Assembly: GCA_016182605.1 (NCBI GenBank)
Contig: JACPGE010000071.1
Span: forward strand, 1 to 64,000
DNA from: Candidatus Hydrogenedentota bacterium
Lineage (GTDB): Bacteria > Hydrogenedentota > Hydrogenedentia > Hydrogenedentales > JAEUWI01
Reading direction: 5' to 3'
Length of the DNA stretch: 64,000 nucleotides
Positions 8,709 to 18,674 of this stretch are shown here, in pieces (positions within the stretch are counted from its first letter, which is position 1; each line of letters opens with the position of its first letter). The notes beneath the pieces were generated by a model that saw only the letters and a program-made list of their open reading frames with translations, did no database searches and had not been told where the DNA came from. A program made the translations under genes and the position numbers.

Positions 8709-10097
8709 TCACGCCAGAAGCGGCCGCAATACCCGCCCGTGCACGTCCGTCAACCGCATGTCGCGCCCGCCAAACCGGTACGTCAGCCGCTCGTGATCCA
8801 CCCCCAACTGATGCAGGATCGTGGCGTGGATGTCATGGATGTCGACTGGATTCTCCACCGCCGACATCCCCATCTCATCCGTCTCCCCATACGTCATCCC
8901 GCCGCGCATGCCGCCACCCGCCATCCAGATCGTGTAGCCGCTCACATGATGATCGCGGCCGTCCTCCCCACCGGAATGCGGTGTGCGCCCCATCTCGCCC
9001 GCCCACAACACGAGCGTGTCGTCGAGCAGGCCGCGCTGCTTCAAATCGGCGAGAAGCGCGGCCACGGGCTGATCCGTAATCCGCGCGTTCTCCTCGTGGC
9101 GCAGTTTCAATTCGCCGTGCTGGTCCCAGGGCGCGTTGTTGCTGTGCGTGAGCGGGCACGTGATCTCCACAAAACGTACCCCCGCCTCGATCATGCGCCG
9201 CGCACGCAGGCACTGAAGCGCGTAAAAACGGTCGTAGTCGATGCTGCGGTCTACCCCATACATCCTCAGCGTCGCGGCGCTTTCCCCGCTCACATCGCAC
9301 AAGTCCGGCACCAGTGTCTGCATGTGTGCGGCCGTTTCGTAGTTCCGAATCGCGGACTCAATCGCGTCCGCGCCGCCGAGGGCCCCCGCAAGCGCGCCGT
9401 CCTGCGCACGCAGAAAATCGAGCTTCGCACGCTGCACCCCCGCCGGATCCGCCGGCGCAATGTTGTCCACCGGCGCGCCGTGCGCGCGCACCATCGCTGC
9501 TTGGTGCGTTGCGGGCAAGAAACTGCTCGCAAAATTCTGAAAGCCGCCGTTCGGCACCCAGTCGTTGTTCAGCAGCACATAGCCCGGCAATTGCTCGTTC
9601 TCCGTGCCCAGCCCGTAAGAAACCCACGCGCCCAGGCTGGGCGCCGCGCCAATGCTGCGGCCCGTGTGCAGCAGCAGGTTCTGCGCCCCGTGCAACGGCG
9701 TCTCCCCCACCACCGAACGCACCACGCACAACTCGTCTGCCATCTGCGCCACATGCGGAAAAAGATCGCTCACCCACAGACCGGATGCACCGCGTTGTTT
9801 GAACTCCCACAGATGTTTCAGCCATTTGCGTGACGGGCCGATCGCCTGCGATCCCTTGTCTTCCCGCCACACCGCCTGCGCGCCATGATGCTTCACCAGG
9901 TCCGGCTTCGGATCGAAGGTGTCCACGTGCGACACCCCGCCGTCCATAAAAAGAAAAATAACGTGCTTCGCGCGCGGCGCAAATTGGGCCGGTCCGGACC
10001 GCCCCTCGGCGCGGGCCCATTGCTGCGCAAGACCGGCAAACGCCAGCATGCCAAAGCCCATGTTCGCGCGCTTGAGAAATCCACGCCGCGAAAGCAC
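8709..10097 (-). CDS. DUF1501 family Tat-exported protein
   Basis: A 462-aa DUF1501 protein, a family related to the alkaline phosphatase/sulfatase superfamily. Twin-arginine signal LSRRGFLKR is at the start. The hallmark KHVIFLFMDGGVSHVDTFDP lies at about 43-62, and the C-terminal GEMGRTPHSGGEDGRDHH at about 370-387. The start is GTG at 10097. The frame is open upstream (NPLCPGCEAPV) but has no ATG, so an earlier non-standard start is possible. It follows the DUF1549/DUF1553 gene by about 46 bases in a probable operon, an arrangement repeated throughout Planctomycetes-type genomes. Biochemical function is not established. Confidence 0.9.
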   Translation of the reverse strand: MLSRRGFLKRANMGFGMLAFAGLAQQWARAEGRSGPAQFAPRAKHVIFLFMDGGVSHVDTFDPKPDLVKHHGAQAVWREDKGSQAIGPSRKWLKHLWEFKQRGASGLWVSDLFPHVAQMADELCVVRSVVGETPLHGAQNLLLHTGRSIGAAPSLGAWVSYGLGTENEQLPGYVLLNNDWVPNGGFQNFASSFLPATHQAAMVRAHGAPVDNIAPADPAGVQRAKLDFLRAQDGALAGALGGADAIESAIRNYETAAHMQTLVPDLCDVSGESAATLRMYGVDRSIDYDRFYALQCLRARRMIEAGVRFVEITCPLTHSNNAPWDQHGELKLRHEENARITDQPVAALLADLKQRGLLDDTLVLWAGEMGRTPHSGGEDGRDHHVSGYTIWMAGGGMRGGMTYGETDEMGMSAVENPVDIHDIHATILHQLGVDHERLTYRFGGRDMRLTDVHGRVLRPLLA

Positions 10098-10143
10098 CGG
10101 CGCTTCACAACCCGGACAGAGCGGGTTGTGCCTCTCGATGGGT

Positions 10144-13100
10144 TTACTGGACGTAGATGAATTCCTTCAGGTTGAAGATCGCATGCGCCACATCCTGCCA
10201 GACCGGCTGACAGGCGAGCAACGCAGCCGGATCGGCGCCGCGCTGTTGCGCACACACCTGCACAAACATCGAAAAACGCTCCGCCTCGTCCGGCGCTGGA
10301 GACCGGCCAAACGCCGTCGAAAACATCGCCTGCACGCGTGCCTCGGCCGATGCCGCGCCATCCTTCAGCACCTCCTCGCTCCAATGCTGCGCCATCGCTA
10401 TCACAAACGGATCGTTCAACAGCGCCAGGGCCTGATCGGGCACATTCGTCGTATCGCGCCGGCCCGTGGTCTGCTTGGGAATAGGCTGATTGAACAGTGC
10501 CAGAAACTTCGGCGGCTCCATCAACGTCATCTTCTGATACAGGCTGCGGCGCCCCTCGCCATCCAGCGGACCGCTGAACAGGCGCTTCGCCGGATCCTGC
10601 GCAACACGGTAAGGATCAACGGGAACGCCATACAACGTGCCATCGAGACGTCCCGATACCGCAAGGATCGCATCGCGAATGGACTCCGCCTCCAGTCGCC
10701 GCATCGGCAGGTGGTGCCACAGCCGGTTCTCCGGATCCGCAATCAGCGCACCCGCATCCGGTGCGCTGCCTTGACGCCACGTGGCCGAACAAACAAGCAA
10801 CTTCACAAGCTGCTTCGTCGACCAGCCCTCCGCCATAAAACGCTGCGCAAGCCAGTCGAGCAGTTCCGGATGCGACGGCAACTCGCCAAGACTCCCGAAA
10901 TCGTCCACCGTGCGCACGAGTCCCGATCCAAACAAATGATGCCACACACGATTCACGTAGACCCGCGCGGTCAACGGATTTGCGTCGCTCGCAATCGAAT
11001 GCGCAAGCTCCAAGCGTCCGCTCGATTCTGTGCAGGCCCGCGCGGCCGGTCCCCCGAGAAACCCAATATTGCCACGCGGCACGGACTCGCCGAACTCCGT
11101 ATACGATCCGCGCACACCCACGCGCTCGTCACGGCCTTCATTCCAGTCTTCCACCGATCCGATCACGTGATCGGCCTGAAGCTGCTGCTCCACTTCGCGG
11201 TAACGCGCAACAGACGCCGCAAGGCCGGTGCTCGTCTGTACAGCGTTGGGGAGCCACTCCGCCGCAAGCGCCTCGTTGATCACGCGCACGTCGTCGCGAT
11301 CGCACGTCCCCACGTGCCAGTGCTCCACCGCAGCCATCACGTGCGCCGTCAGCCGTGCGGCGATCGCCTCCTTGGATGCGGGCGCGGACGCACCCCTGAA
11401 AATCGGCGCCAGATGCTCCAGCGTAGCCTTCGGCGCCTGACCCTCCGCATGCTCATAGACCCGCGTGAGCCCGAACCAGGATCGCGGGTCGCGCTCGTCT
11501 TCTTCCTTCACCCCGCCATACGCGCTGCGCGGTGGAAAATAGTTGTTCAACGCCTTGGTCGCCAACTCAAGGTACACCCGGCGCGGCGTCGGGTCGGGCC
11601 CACCGGCCAACGCGGGAAAATTCCCCGCCGAAAGCGTCAGCCAGCCCGGCGTGGCCCGGTCCAGAAACTTCATCCGCTCGCTGTGAAAACTGTTGTCCAC
11701 GATCAGGGCCTGCGCCGCATGCTTCCCCCCCGCATACTCCACAGAGAACGATGGCGCAGGGTCCTGTCCGAAGAGCGGACTGCGCACCGCCGCCGCAAGC
11801 CGCGGCGACCACACGTGCGACCAGCGCCCCGCGGGAAGCAGGTGCAGTACCGCGCTGTCGCCCTCATCGGCAATCACCAACTCACCATCTTCCACTAAAC
11901 CATACTTCATCCCAAAACCGTCCAGCCGCCACCCGGATGGCGGAGACGCCTGCGTGAAATCCGCGATCAATCGCTGCGACGCTTCGTTCGCAGCGCGGCG
12001 CGCCGCATCTTCCGCCAGGATGCGCTCCGAAAGCGTGCTCCAGGCGCTTTCACAGGACTCGCCTTGCTCCATCAACTCGTTCAAATAACGCCATACCGCA
12101 GGCACGGATTCCGGCAGCGGCGGCTTCTTGGGCGCAGCGTCCTTCGCGTCAGCCTTCTTCTCCTCCGCCTTCGCTTCCGGCGGCGACAGAATGCCCGTCA
12201 TCACGGCTTCCCGCGCATTGCGCCACACCCCCGCGATCTCTCGGCGAACCTCGTCCTTAATCGTTCTCAACTCATCCACCACCGCGCCATTCGGATCGGC
12301 CGCGTCTATCGCGCGCACCGTCCAGCGCGTGCTCATCAACACCCCCGTAAGCCCGTAGTAGTCGCGCTGAGACACCGCATCCAGCTTGTGATCGTGGCAT
12401 TGGGCGCATGCCACCGTCGTGCCGATAAAACCCTTGCTCACCGTGTCGACAATGTTCGCCATCGCCTCCTGCGTCACCCCTTCCGCATCCGCGTTGTCGC
12501 CGTGCCGCCGCTCTCCCAGCCGCATCGCCGCCGGCCCGATGAGTGCTTCGTTCACCCCCGCCGCCGGATCCACCCGGGCCTCAATCAGATCGCCCGCAAT
12601 CTGCTCCAGAATAAGCTGCCGGAACGGAAGGTCCGCGTTGTACGCCCGCACCAGATAGTCGCGGTACATCCACGCATTCTTCGCGGGCGTGTCCCACTCG
12701 TAGCCGTGCGTGTCCGAGTAATGAACCACGTCCATCCAGTGCCGCGCCCAGTGCTCGCCAAAGTGAGGACTTGCAAGCAGCGAGTCCACCAACCGCTCAT
12801 AGGCATCCGGCGCGGCATCCGCCACGAAGCCCTCCACCACTTCCGGCTTGGGCGGCAGGCCCGTAAGCGCAAAGCTCAGCCTGCGCGCCAGGACACGGCG
12901 TCCAGCCTCCGCCACAGGGGCGAGACCCTGGACTTCAAGTGCCGCCAGAATAAACCGGTCCACCTCATTGCGGGACCAGGCCGCATCCCGCACCGGCGGT
13001 ACTGAAGGATTGGTGACAGGCTGAAGGCTCCACCAGGCAAGGCGTTCTTGATAGACGGCCTCCCAGGAGTCTGCGGCGGCAACGGGGCCCATGGCGCACA

Positions 13101-13209
13101 CGGCGGCAAGAAAGACCCCGGCACGCAGCCACAGCGGCACAACACGCCACGCGTGACGCGAATGGCGGTGCGTTCGTTCTGCCCGCAGTGTGGAAAGCAC
13201 AGATTCCAT
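10144..13209 (-). CDS. DUF1549/DUF1553 (PSD1-type) haem-binding exported protein
   Basis: A 1021-aa exported protein with a signal-anchor near residues 26-46 (VPLWLRAGVFLAAVCAMGPVAAA). The DUF1549 domain starts at about 75 (WSRNEVDRFILAALE) and contains CAQCH at 268-272, a c-type haem motif. DUF1553 occupies about 740-1000 (NPLTARVYVNRVWHHLFG, FMAEGWSTKQLVKLLV). Most relatives have an N-terminal PSCyt1 cytochrome domain; this one lacks it and opens directly with the WWSLQP segment. It is cotranscribed with the DUF1501 gene. Probably a periplasmic redox or polysaccharide-linked function, not defined experimentally as far as I know. Confidence 0.9.
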   Translation of the reverse strand: MESVLSTLRAERTHRHSRHAWRVVPLWLRAGVFLAAVCAMGPVAAADSWEAVYQERLAWWSLQPVTNPSVPPVRDAAWSRNEVDRFILAALEVQGLAPVAEAGRRVLARRLSFALTGLPPKPEVVEGFVADAAPDAYERLVDSLLASPHFGEHWARHWMDVVHYSDTHGYEWDTPAKNAWMYRDYLVRAYNADLPFRQLILEQIAGDLIEARVDPAAGVNEALIGPAAMRLGERRHGDNADAEGVTQEAMANIVDTVSKGFIGTTVACAQCHDHKLDAVSQRDYYGLTGVLMSTRWTVRAIDAADPNGAVVDELRTIKDEVRREIAGVWRNAREAVMTGILSPPEAKAEEKKADAKDAAPKKPPLPESVPAVWRYLNELMEQGESCESAWSTLSERILAEDAARRAANEASQRLIADFTQASPPSGWRLDGFGMKYGLVEDGELVIADEGDSAVLHLLPAGRWSHVWSPRLAAAVRSPLFGQDPAPSFSVEYAGGKHAAQALIVDNSFHSERMKFLDRATPGWLTLSAGNFPALAGGPDPTPRRVYLELATKALNNYFPPRSAYGGVKEEDERDPRSWFGLTRVYEHAEGQAPKATLEHLAPIFRGASAPASKEAIAARLTAHVMAAVEHWHVGTCDRDDVRVINEALAAEWLPNAVQTSTGLAASVARYREVEQQLQADHVIGSVEDWNEGRDERVGVRGSYTEFGESVPRGNIGFLGGPAARACTESSGRLELAHSIASDANPLTARVYVNRVWHHLFGSGLVRTVDDFGSLGELPSHPELLDWLAQRFMAEGWSTKQLVKLLVCSATWRQGSAPDAGALIADPENRLWHHLPMRRLEAESIRDAILAVSGRLDGTLYGVPVDPYRVAQDPAKRLFSGPLDGEGRRSLYQKMTLMEPPKFLALFNQPIPKQTTGRRDTTNVPDQALALLNDPFVIAMAQHWSEEVLKDGAASAEARVQAMFSTAFGRSPAPDEAERFSMFVQVCAQQRGADPAALLACQPVWQDVAHAIFNLKEFIYVQ

Positions 13210-13563
13210 ACGAACACTTTAAGAGAGACCCGCACTCAAACGCAATGCAGGCACGCCACCCAAGTAGGCCTTCGCTCGCCGAGCGTAGGCATTCCGTGTC
13301 GAAGTACCCCGCTGAACCCCATCAAACGGGCAGAAAGTCTTGATATCCGCATCCGAACTCGATGCCACGCGAAAAGTTAGCATCATTCGAGACGCTCCCC
13401 CGCAAAATCCGTCGCACAATTTCATTCTCCTCGGACTTCTGCCCCCCTCGTCCAATGCCGTGGGACGCTTGATCGCGTTGGGCCAATCAGGCAGTCTTAG
13501 GGCTCACGTTGCCGGATGCATGGTCCACGCGCCCTGTATGGACCACCAACTGAGGAAATTCCA
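13210..13563. other. Divergent intergenic region with dispersed repeat
   Basis: A 354-bp spacer holding the second copy of the 151-bp repeat (13251-13401) and the two outward promoters. No convincing gene is seen. Confidence 0.6.
13251..13401. repeat. 151-bp dispersed intergenic repeat, copy 2
   Basis: Gap-free match to 1199-1349 with about 19 mismatches by hand count. The conserved hairpin core lies in the first 46 bases. It sits about 40 bp upstream of the DUF1549 gene start, compared with about 190 bp for the esterase next to copy 1. Confidence 0.8.
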
Positions 13564-15876
13564 ATGGTTTTGCGCGTTCTGCTTCTGGGTGTCATGGCAC
13601 TGATCCTGCCCTTCATGCTGTCCGGTGACGCCACGGCAGACGAGGGCGTCCTGCCCCAGGGCGAAGTGCGGCCGGCACTGACCAGCGCCCACTTCCCAAG
13701 CCGCATGCATGAATTCGTCTTCCGCAACTGGAACGCCGTGGCCCCGGAAAAACTCGCCGCCCTCTTCGATACGCCCGCTGAAAACCTAACCGCAGTGGCC
13801 GTATCGATGGGACTGCCCGCCGTGCCGGTGGTCCCGCCGCAAATGATGGAGCGCGGCTACGTCACCATCATCCGCCGCAACTGGCATCTCCTGCCCTACG
13901 AACAATTGGTGGCGTTGCTGGAGATGAGCCCGGAACGCCTCTCGGTAATGCTGCGCGAAGAAGACTTCCTCTGGATAAAGCTGGGGCGCATCAAGCCGCA
14001 GTGCGAGGTCCTGCGCTACCATGCCCCCACCCCCGAAGATACGGCCCGTGCCGCCGCCATCAAGACTATCGTGGACGCGGACTTCGGCGCGGCGATCGCA
14101 GAACCGGGCGAGCCGCGCTTCGATTTCGTGCGCCAGCTCGCTGCACCCCGCCCGGGAATCGTACCCGTCCAGGATCAGCAGGGCGCCCTGCCCTTCGAAC
14201 GCATCGTCTACTCCTACGTCTCCGTCTATGGCGATCCCCTCCTCAATCCGGATCTGAACCCCTATCCCGACGGTCTCTTGCAGCGCCTCGCCGCCGTCGG
14301 CATCAATGGGGTCTGGCTCCACGCCGTGCTGCGCGATCTCGCCCCCGGCGGCGGCGCCTTTCCCGAGTTCGGTGAAAATCACGAAACGCGGATCGCAAAT
14401 CTCCGCGCACTCGTGGATCGCGCCCGGCGCTACGGCGTGAAGATCTACCTCTACATCAACGAGCCGCGGGCCATGCCAGAAGCCTTCTTCGAAGCACGCC
14501 CGGAGATCGCCGGCGTCACCGGGACCGGCTTGCGCGCTATGTGCACCTCGCACCCCGCTGTGCAAGAATGGATGGGCGGCGCGCTGACCCACATTTTCCG
14601 CGAAGTGCCCGGCCTCGGCGGCGTCTATGCCATCACCGCCTCCGAAAATCTCACCAATTGCGCCTCCCATGGCGGCTGGTCCGCGTGCCCCCGGTGCAAG
14701 GATCGCTCCGACGCAGAAATCCTCGCGGAAGCCGTGCGCATTATCGAAGAGGGCGTCCATCGCGGCGATCCCAACGCAAACGTGCTCATCTCCGACTGGG
14801 GCTGGCGCGGCCACGGCGACGCCACGGAAATCATCCCGAAGCTGCCTGAGTCCGTCTGGCTCATGTCCGTGAGCGAGTGGAGCCTCCCCATTGAACGGGG
14901 TGGAATCTCCAGCGCCGTGGGCGAATACTCCATCTCCGCGGTGGGCCCCGGACCGCGCGCACTTCCCCACTGGAAGCTGGCCGAAAGTCTCGGTCAAAAG
15001 ACCGGCGCGGAAATTCAGTTCAACAACACCTGCGAAATCGCAAGTCTGCCATACCTCCCCGTGATGGATCTCGTCGCGGAACATTGCAGCAACCTGCTCG
15101 GCGCGGCGGACCTCGACGCCATGTTCATCGGCTGGACCATGGGCGGCTATCCGTCGCCCAATCTGCACCTCGCGCAGCGCCTGAGCCGCAAGCCCGCGCC
15201 CACGATCGATACCGTGCTGGACGAGATGGCCCTGGAGCGCTTCGGTCCGGAAGGCGCACCCCTCGCGCGCACCGCCTGGACCCAGATGAGCAACGCCTTC
15301 CGCGAATACCCCTTCCACATCAGCGTGGTCTACACCTCCCCCGTGCAGTGGGGCGCCGCCAATCCCCTCTACGGCGAGAAAACCGCCTACGGCGCGACCA
15401 TGTGGGGCATTCCCTACGACGACCTGAACGGCTGGCGCGGCCCCTATCCCCCGGAAGTCTTCGCCGCACAGTTCGAAAAAATGGCCGAGGGATGGCGCAC
15501 CGGTGTGAATGCCATGGCAGCCGCCCTGGAGAAGACGCCGGTAAACTTGCGAGAGGACGCCGATGGCGATCTTCGTCTGGCACGGGCCGCGGCGATCCAC
15601 TTTCAATCCGTCGCGAATCAGGCCCGCTTCGTGGCCGCGCGCGATGCACGGGCCGCCGCGGGCGATGCGGCCACGCCCGAAGATCGCACCCGATGGATCG
15701 GGGAAATGCGCCAAGGCCTGGAATCGGAAATCACCCTGGCAAAAGCGCTCTATGAATTGACCAAGGAAGATTCCCGGATCGGCTTCGAGCCATCCTGCCA
15801 ATACTTCTATCTGCCCCTGGATCTCGTGGAAAAGGTGATCAACTGCCGCTGGCTCCTCGCACAATTGGACGCCTGA
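13564..15876 (+). CDS. Exported TIM-barrel, glycoside-hydrolase-like protein of unassigned family
   Basis: A 770-aa protein with signal peptide MVLRVLLLGVMALILPFMLSG. The start has GAGG nine bases upstream. The middle resembles a (beta/alpha)8 barrel: GLLQRLAAVGINGVWLHAVL, a strand-like YGVKIYLYINEPRAMP, then GGVYAITASENLTNC and VLISDWGWRGHG. It also has a CPRC pair (about 393) in the barrel. The pattern recalls GH20/GH84-like or other uncharacterised hydrolases, but I cannot assign a CAZy family or catalytic residues with confidence. The N-terminal 190 residues form a separate helical domain. It lies between the DUF1549 module and GH36, so a carbohydrate role is plausible. Confidence 0.6.
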   Translation: MVLRVLLLGVMALILPFMLSGDATADEGVLPQGEVRPALTSAHFPSRMHEFVFRNWNAVAPEKLAALFDTPAENLTAVAVSMGLPAVPVVPPQMMERGYVTIIRRNWHLLPYEQLVALLEMSPERLSVMLREEDFLWIKLGRIKPQCEVLRYHAPTPEDTARAAAIKTIVDADFGAAIAEPGEPRFDFVRQLAAPRPGIVPVQDQQGALPFERIVYSYVSVYGDPLLNPDLNPYPDGLLQRLAAVGINGVWLHAVLRDLAPGGGAFPEFGENHETRIANLRALVDRARRYGVKIYLYINEPRAMPEAFFEARPEIAGVTGTGLRAMCTSHPAVQEWMGGALTHIFREVPGLGGVYAITASENLTNCASHGGWSACPRCKDRSDAEILAEAVRIIEEGVHRGDPNANVLISDWGWRGHGDATEIIPKLPESVWLMSVSEWSLPIERGGISSAVGEYSISAVGPGPRALPHWKLAESLGQKTGAEIQFNNTCEIASLPYLPVMDLVAEHCSNLLGAADLDAMFIGWTMGGYPSPNLHLAQRLSRKPAPTIDTVLDEMALERFGPEGAPLARTAWTQMSNAFREYPFHISVVYTSPVQWGAANPLYGEKTAYGATMWGIPYDDLNGWRGPYPPEVFAAQFEKMAEGWRTGVNAMAAALEKTPVNLREDADGDLRLARAAAIHFQSVANQARFVAARDARAAAGDAATPEDRTRWIGEMRQGLESEITLAKALYELTKEDSRIGFEPSCQYFYLPLDLVEKVINCRWLLAQLDA

Positions 15877-15903
15877 ACCGGCCGCGCACACGCACCGCCG
15901 CCA

Positions 15904-16281
15904 TCACGCCGCGCCAACATCCACCGCGTGCGCGCGAAGGTCCTTCATGTCCACAAATTCCAGCGCCGAGATGTGCGTGGCTTCCAGCACCACCGGCGGC
16001 GCCATGCCCGCATCCAGCGCCTCTTTCCAGCGCATCGCACAAAGACACCATTGATCGCCCGGCTGCACCCCCGCAAAATTCATCTCGGGATGCGGCGTGC
16101 TCAAGTCATTCCCGCGTTCCCGCGAAAACTCCAGGAACTCTGCCGTGGCCCGAATACAGACTATATGGAGCCCTATGTCGTCGGCCCCGGTGTTACAGCA
16201 TCCATCCCGGTAAAACCCCGTCAGCGGATCCCGCGAGCATTCCTGCAAATCGCTGCCCAGTACATTCTTTGCGCCTGCCAT
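15904..16281 (-). CDS. DUF2237 family protein
   Basis: A 125-aa soluble protein matching DUF2237 (PF09996) over its full length. Diagnostic stretches are NVLGSDLQECSRDPLTGFYR, RDGCCNTGADDIGLH, GNDLSTPHPEMNF and PGDQWCLCAMRWKEALDAG. The conserved cysteines (Cys14, the CC pair and the CLC pair) are all present. Function is unknown in the family. It converges with the gene at 13564. Confidence 0.92.
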   Translation of the reverse strand: MAGAKNVLGSDLQECSRDPLTGFYRDGCCNTGADDIGLHIVCIRATAEFLEFSRERGNDLSTPHPEMNFAGVQPGDQWCLCAMRWKEALDAGMAPPVVLEATHISALEFVDMKDLRAHAVDVGAA

Positions 16282-16606
16282 TGCCTTGCTTCCTTACCGG
16301 TGAGACCGCCCACCAGAGTTGCTCGATGCCTCTAGTATGCACTTTGGCCAGGACCCGGCGCGAATGGGACTGGAACCGCATTTCACCCCGCCCAGCGCAA
16401 GGTGCTATCCTGCTAAGGCAGAGCCACAAAAGTTGATCTCACTTCAAAATCCAAACAAGACCCGCCTCAAGCACCAAATAACTAATCAAGGGACTGTCAA
16501 GGGGACTGTACCTGCCGGCAAACAACCCTAAACACCGGCACCACCAGCCTCCACCGGCATGGATGTACCCGGGGACTTAAACACCACATAGCGATGGATC
16601 TATCTC
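16282..16606. other. Intergenic region upstream of GH36 gene
   Basis: A 325-bp divergent spacer. It contains two close copies of GGGACTGT (near 16490 and 16502). On the minus strand a TTGACA box there could be a -35 for the DUF2237 gene. There is no clear ribosome-binding site before the GH36 start. No gene is seen. Confidence 0.4.
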
Positions 16607-18628
16607 ATGCTCTCCTTTAAATCATCCCTCCTCACCTTCGCCCTCGCAGTGAGCATACTCTCCGCGTCGGCGGTGGCCGTGGAACCCAACGAAAGCGAGT
16701 TAACCCGGGTCCGGGAATGGACTGCCGCGCACCTTGCCCAGGGCGCAGCGGCTCCTCCCTACGCCTTCCAGCTCGACACCGCATCCTCGAATTCCTTCTT
16801 GCCTGGCTGGAACCATGCACCGCTTCCAGCAGCACCGCAGGGCTGGACAGGCCATACTTCTGCCGCACCCTCCGGCGGCATGCAAGTAACGCATGAGTAT
16901 CTGTTGCACCCGAATCTCCCCGCTGTGGAATGGCGCCTGCATTTCAAGAACACCGGTAGCGCGGACTCCGGCATACTGACGGACGTCAACGCCGCGGACT
17001 TCGTGATCGACCAATGGCCCATGGCCGATATGACCCTGCACTATGCCGATGGCAGCCAGGCCACACCCACCGATTTTCAGCCCCGCGACTCGGCCCTGCC
17101 GGGCAAACTGCCGCTGCGCTTCGCTCCGGAAGGGGGCCGCTCCTCGGACGGCGTGATGCCCTATTTCAACTTCGCCAGCAAGAGCGGAGGCGGCATGATC
17201 GTCGCCATCGGCTGGAGCGGCCAGTGGCAGGCAGGCTTCTCCGACGACGGTAGCGGACACCTGCGCATTCAGGCGGGCATGGCTCGAACCCACTTGCGCC
17301 TGCATCCCGGCGAACAGATCCGAACCCCCGCCATCCTCATCATGTTCTACGACGGCGATTGGCTCCGCGGACAAAACCTCTGGCGGCGCCTCATGCTGGA
17401 TCACTACTCCCCAACCTTCAACGGCAAACGCGTTGCGCTTCCCCTCGCCGCCTCCGGCGCAACCCTTGGATTCAATCTCGTCGCGGAATCGAATCAGATC
17501 GCCGCCATTGAAAATGTCGCCGCAAACGCACTCCCCGTCGACACCTGGTGGATGGACGCAGGCTGGTCCCTCGGCGGCTTTCCAGAAGGCATGGGCACCT
17601 GGACGCCCGATCCCGCGCGTTTCCCCAATGGACTCAAACCCATCGGCGATGCGGCTCACGCCAAAGGCCTCAAGTTCCTGCTCTGGTTCGAGCCCGAGCG
17701 CGTGATGCCCGGCACAGCGCTGCGGCGCGATCACCCCGAGTGGCTGCTCGCCCCCGCCGGCCTCCCTGAGCCCGTCGCCTACCAGAAACGCTGGCGCCTC
17801 CTGGATCTCGGCAATCCGGAAGCCCTCGCCTGGGCCATCAACACCTTCTCCGGTATGGCCGGCGAATACGGCGTCGATATCTACCGCCACGATTTCAACA
17901 TGCACCCCCTCTACTACTGGCAGAACAACGAGCCTCAAGATCGGCAGGGCATGCGCGAGATCAAGTATATAGAAGGCCTCTACGCCTACTTCGACGGACT
18001 GCGCGCGAATCATCCGGGCATCCTGCTGGACAACTGCGCGAGCGGCGGACGGCGCCTCGATTTCGAAATGATGCGCCGCAGCGTGCCCCTCTGGCGCTCC
18101 GATTACTGCTGGGAACCCACCGGCGCACAAAACATCCACTACGGCCTCTCGCTCTGGCTGCCGCAGCACGGCCTCGGCGCCGTCTCCACGGCCCCCTTCG
18201 ATCTGCAAAGCGGTCTGGGCACGAATGTCTCCTTCGCCTTCGACTATTACACCGCCGATGCGCCGTTCTGGAAACCGCTCGACGATGCCATTGAAACCTA
18301 TCAACGCCTGCGGCACTGTTTTGAAGGCGACTTCTACCCGTTGACCCCCTGGCGCGCGGAACAAGACTGCTGGCTCGCATGGCAGTACAGCCGGCCCGAT
18401 CTGGACGAGGGCATCGTGCAGGCCTTCCGCCGGGAGAAAAACACCGAACAAAGCATCCAGGTCGTGCTGAAGGGATTGAATGCAAACGCCCGCTATGCCG
18501 TCACCCGCGAAACGCGCGGTGAAGTGACGAAATATTCCGGAGCCGAACTGCAAACAGCCGGCCTCTCGATCCCCTGTGAAGAAGCGCCCGGCGCCGTCCT
18601 GCTCCACTACCAGCGCCTCTCAGAGTAG
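16607..18628 (+). CDS. Secreted GH36 alpha-galactosidase
   Basis: A 673-aa retaining alpha-galactosidase of GH36 (clan GH-D). A signal peptide (1-25, ending ASAVAV) is followed by an N-terminal beta-supersandwich (about 30-280). The catalytic barrel has WWMDAGW (314-320) and LLWFEPERVMPG (358-369). The nucleophile Asp429 lies in DIYRHDFNM, DNCASGGRR is at 475-483, and the acid/base Asp499 is in RSDYC. It cleaves terminal alpha-galactosyl residues from galacto-oligosaccharides or galactomannan. Export implies periplasmic or extracellular action. The ribosome-binding site is weak (GGAT). The gene downstream, 46 bp away, is the DUF1592-type lipoprotein. Confidence 0.92.
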   Translation: MLSFKSSLLTFALAVSILSASAVAVEPNESELTRVREWTAAHLAQGAAAPPYAFQLDTASSNSFLPGWNHAPLPAAPQGWTGHTSAAPSGGMQVTHEYLLHPNLPAVEWRLHFKNTGSADSGILTDVNAADFVIDQWPMADMTLHYADGSQATPTDFQPRDSALPGKLPLRFAPEGGRSSDGVMPYFNFASKSGGGMIVAIGWSGQWQAGFSDDGSGHLRIQAGMARTHLRLHPGEQIRTPAILIMFYDGDWLRGQNLWRRLMLDHYSPTFNGKRVALPLAASGATLGFNLVAESNQIAAIENVAANALPVDTWWMDAGWSLGGFPEGMGTWTPDPARFPNGLKPIGDAAHAKGLKFLLWFEPERVMPGTALRRDHPEWLLAPAGLPEPVAYQKRWRLLDLGNPEALAWAINTFSGMAGEYGVDIYRHDFNMHPLYYWQNNEPQDRQGMREIKYIEGLYAYFDGLRANHPGILLDNCASGGRRLDFEMMRRSVPLWRSDYCWEPTGAQNIHYGLSLWLPQHGLGAVSTAPFDLQSGLGTNVSFAFDYYTADAPFWKPLDDAIETYQRLRHCFEGDFYPLTPWRAEQDCWLAWQYSRPDLDEGIVQAFRREKNTEQSIQVVLKGLNANARYAVTRETRGEVTKYSGAELQTAGLSIPCEEAPGAVLLHYQRLSE

Positions 18629-18674
18629 AGGGCGCAGGGCCATCGAGACTCTGGAATCGTGCTATAGTAAGGCC

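Noticed and set aside
9919-11898. A 659-residue plus-strand open frame over the DUF1501/DUF1549 genes
   Set aside because: Arg/His-rich antisense artefact; the opposite strand carries strong family matches.
13786-15891. A 701-residue minus-strand frame over the TIM-barrel gene
   Set aside because: No signal, ribosome-binding site or family resemblance; the plus frame has a signal peptide and fold-like pattern.
16489-16510. Remnant of a REP-associated or IS element (GGGACTGT repeats)
   Set aside because: Only two short copies, no transposase or terminal repeats; too weak to call.
16700-18607. A 635-residue minus-strand frame over the alpha-galactosidase gene
   Set aside because: Antisense shadow of GH36; no recognisable domains.
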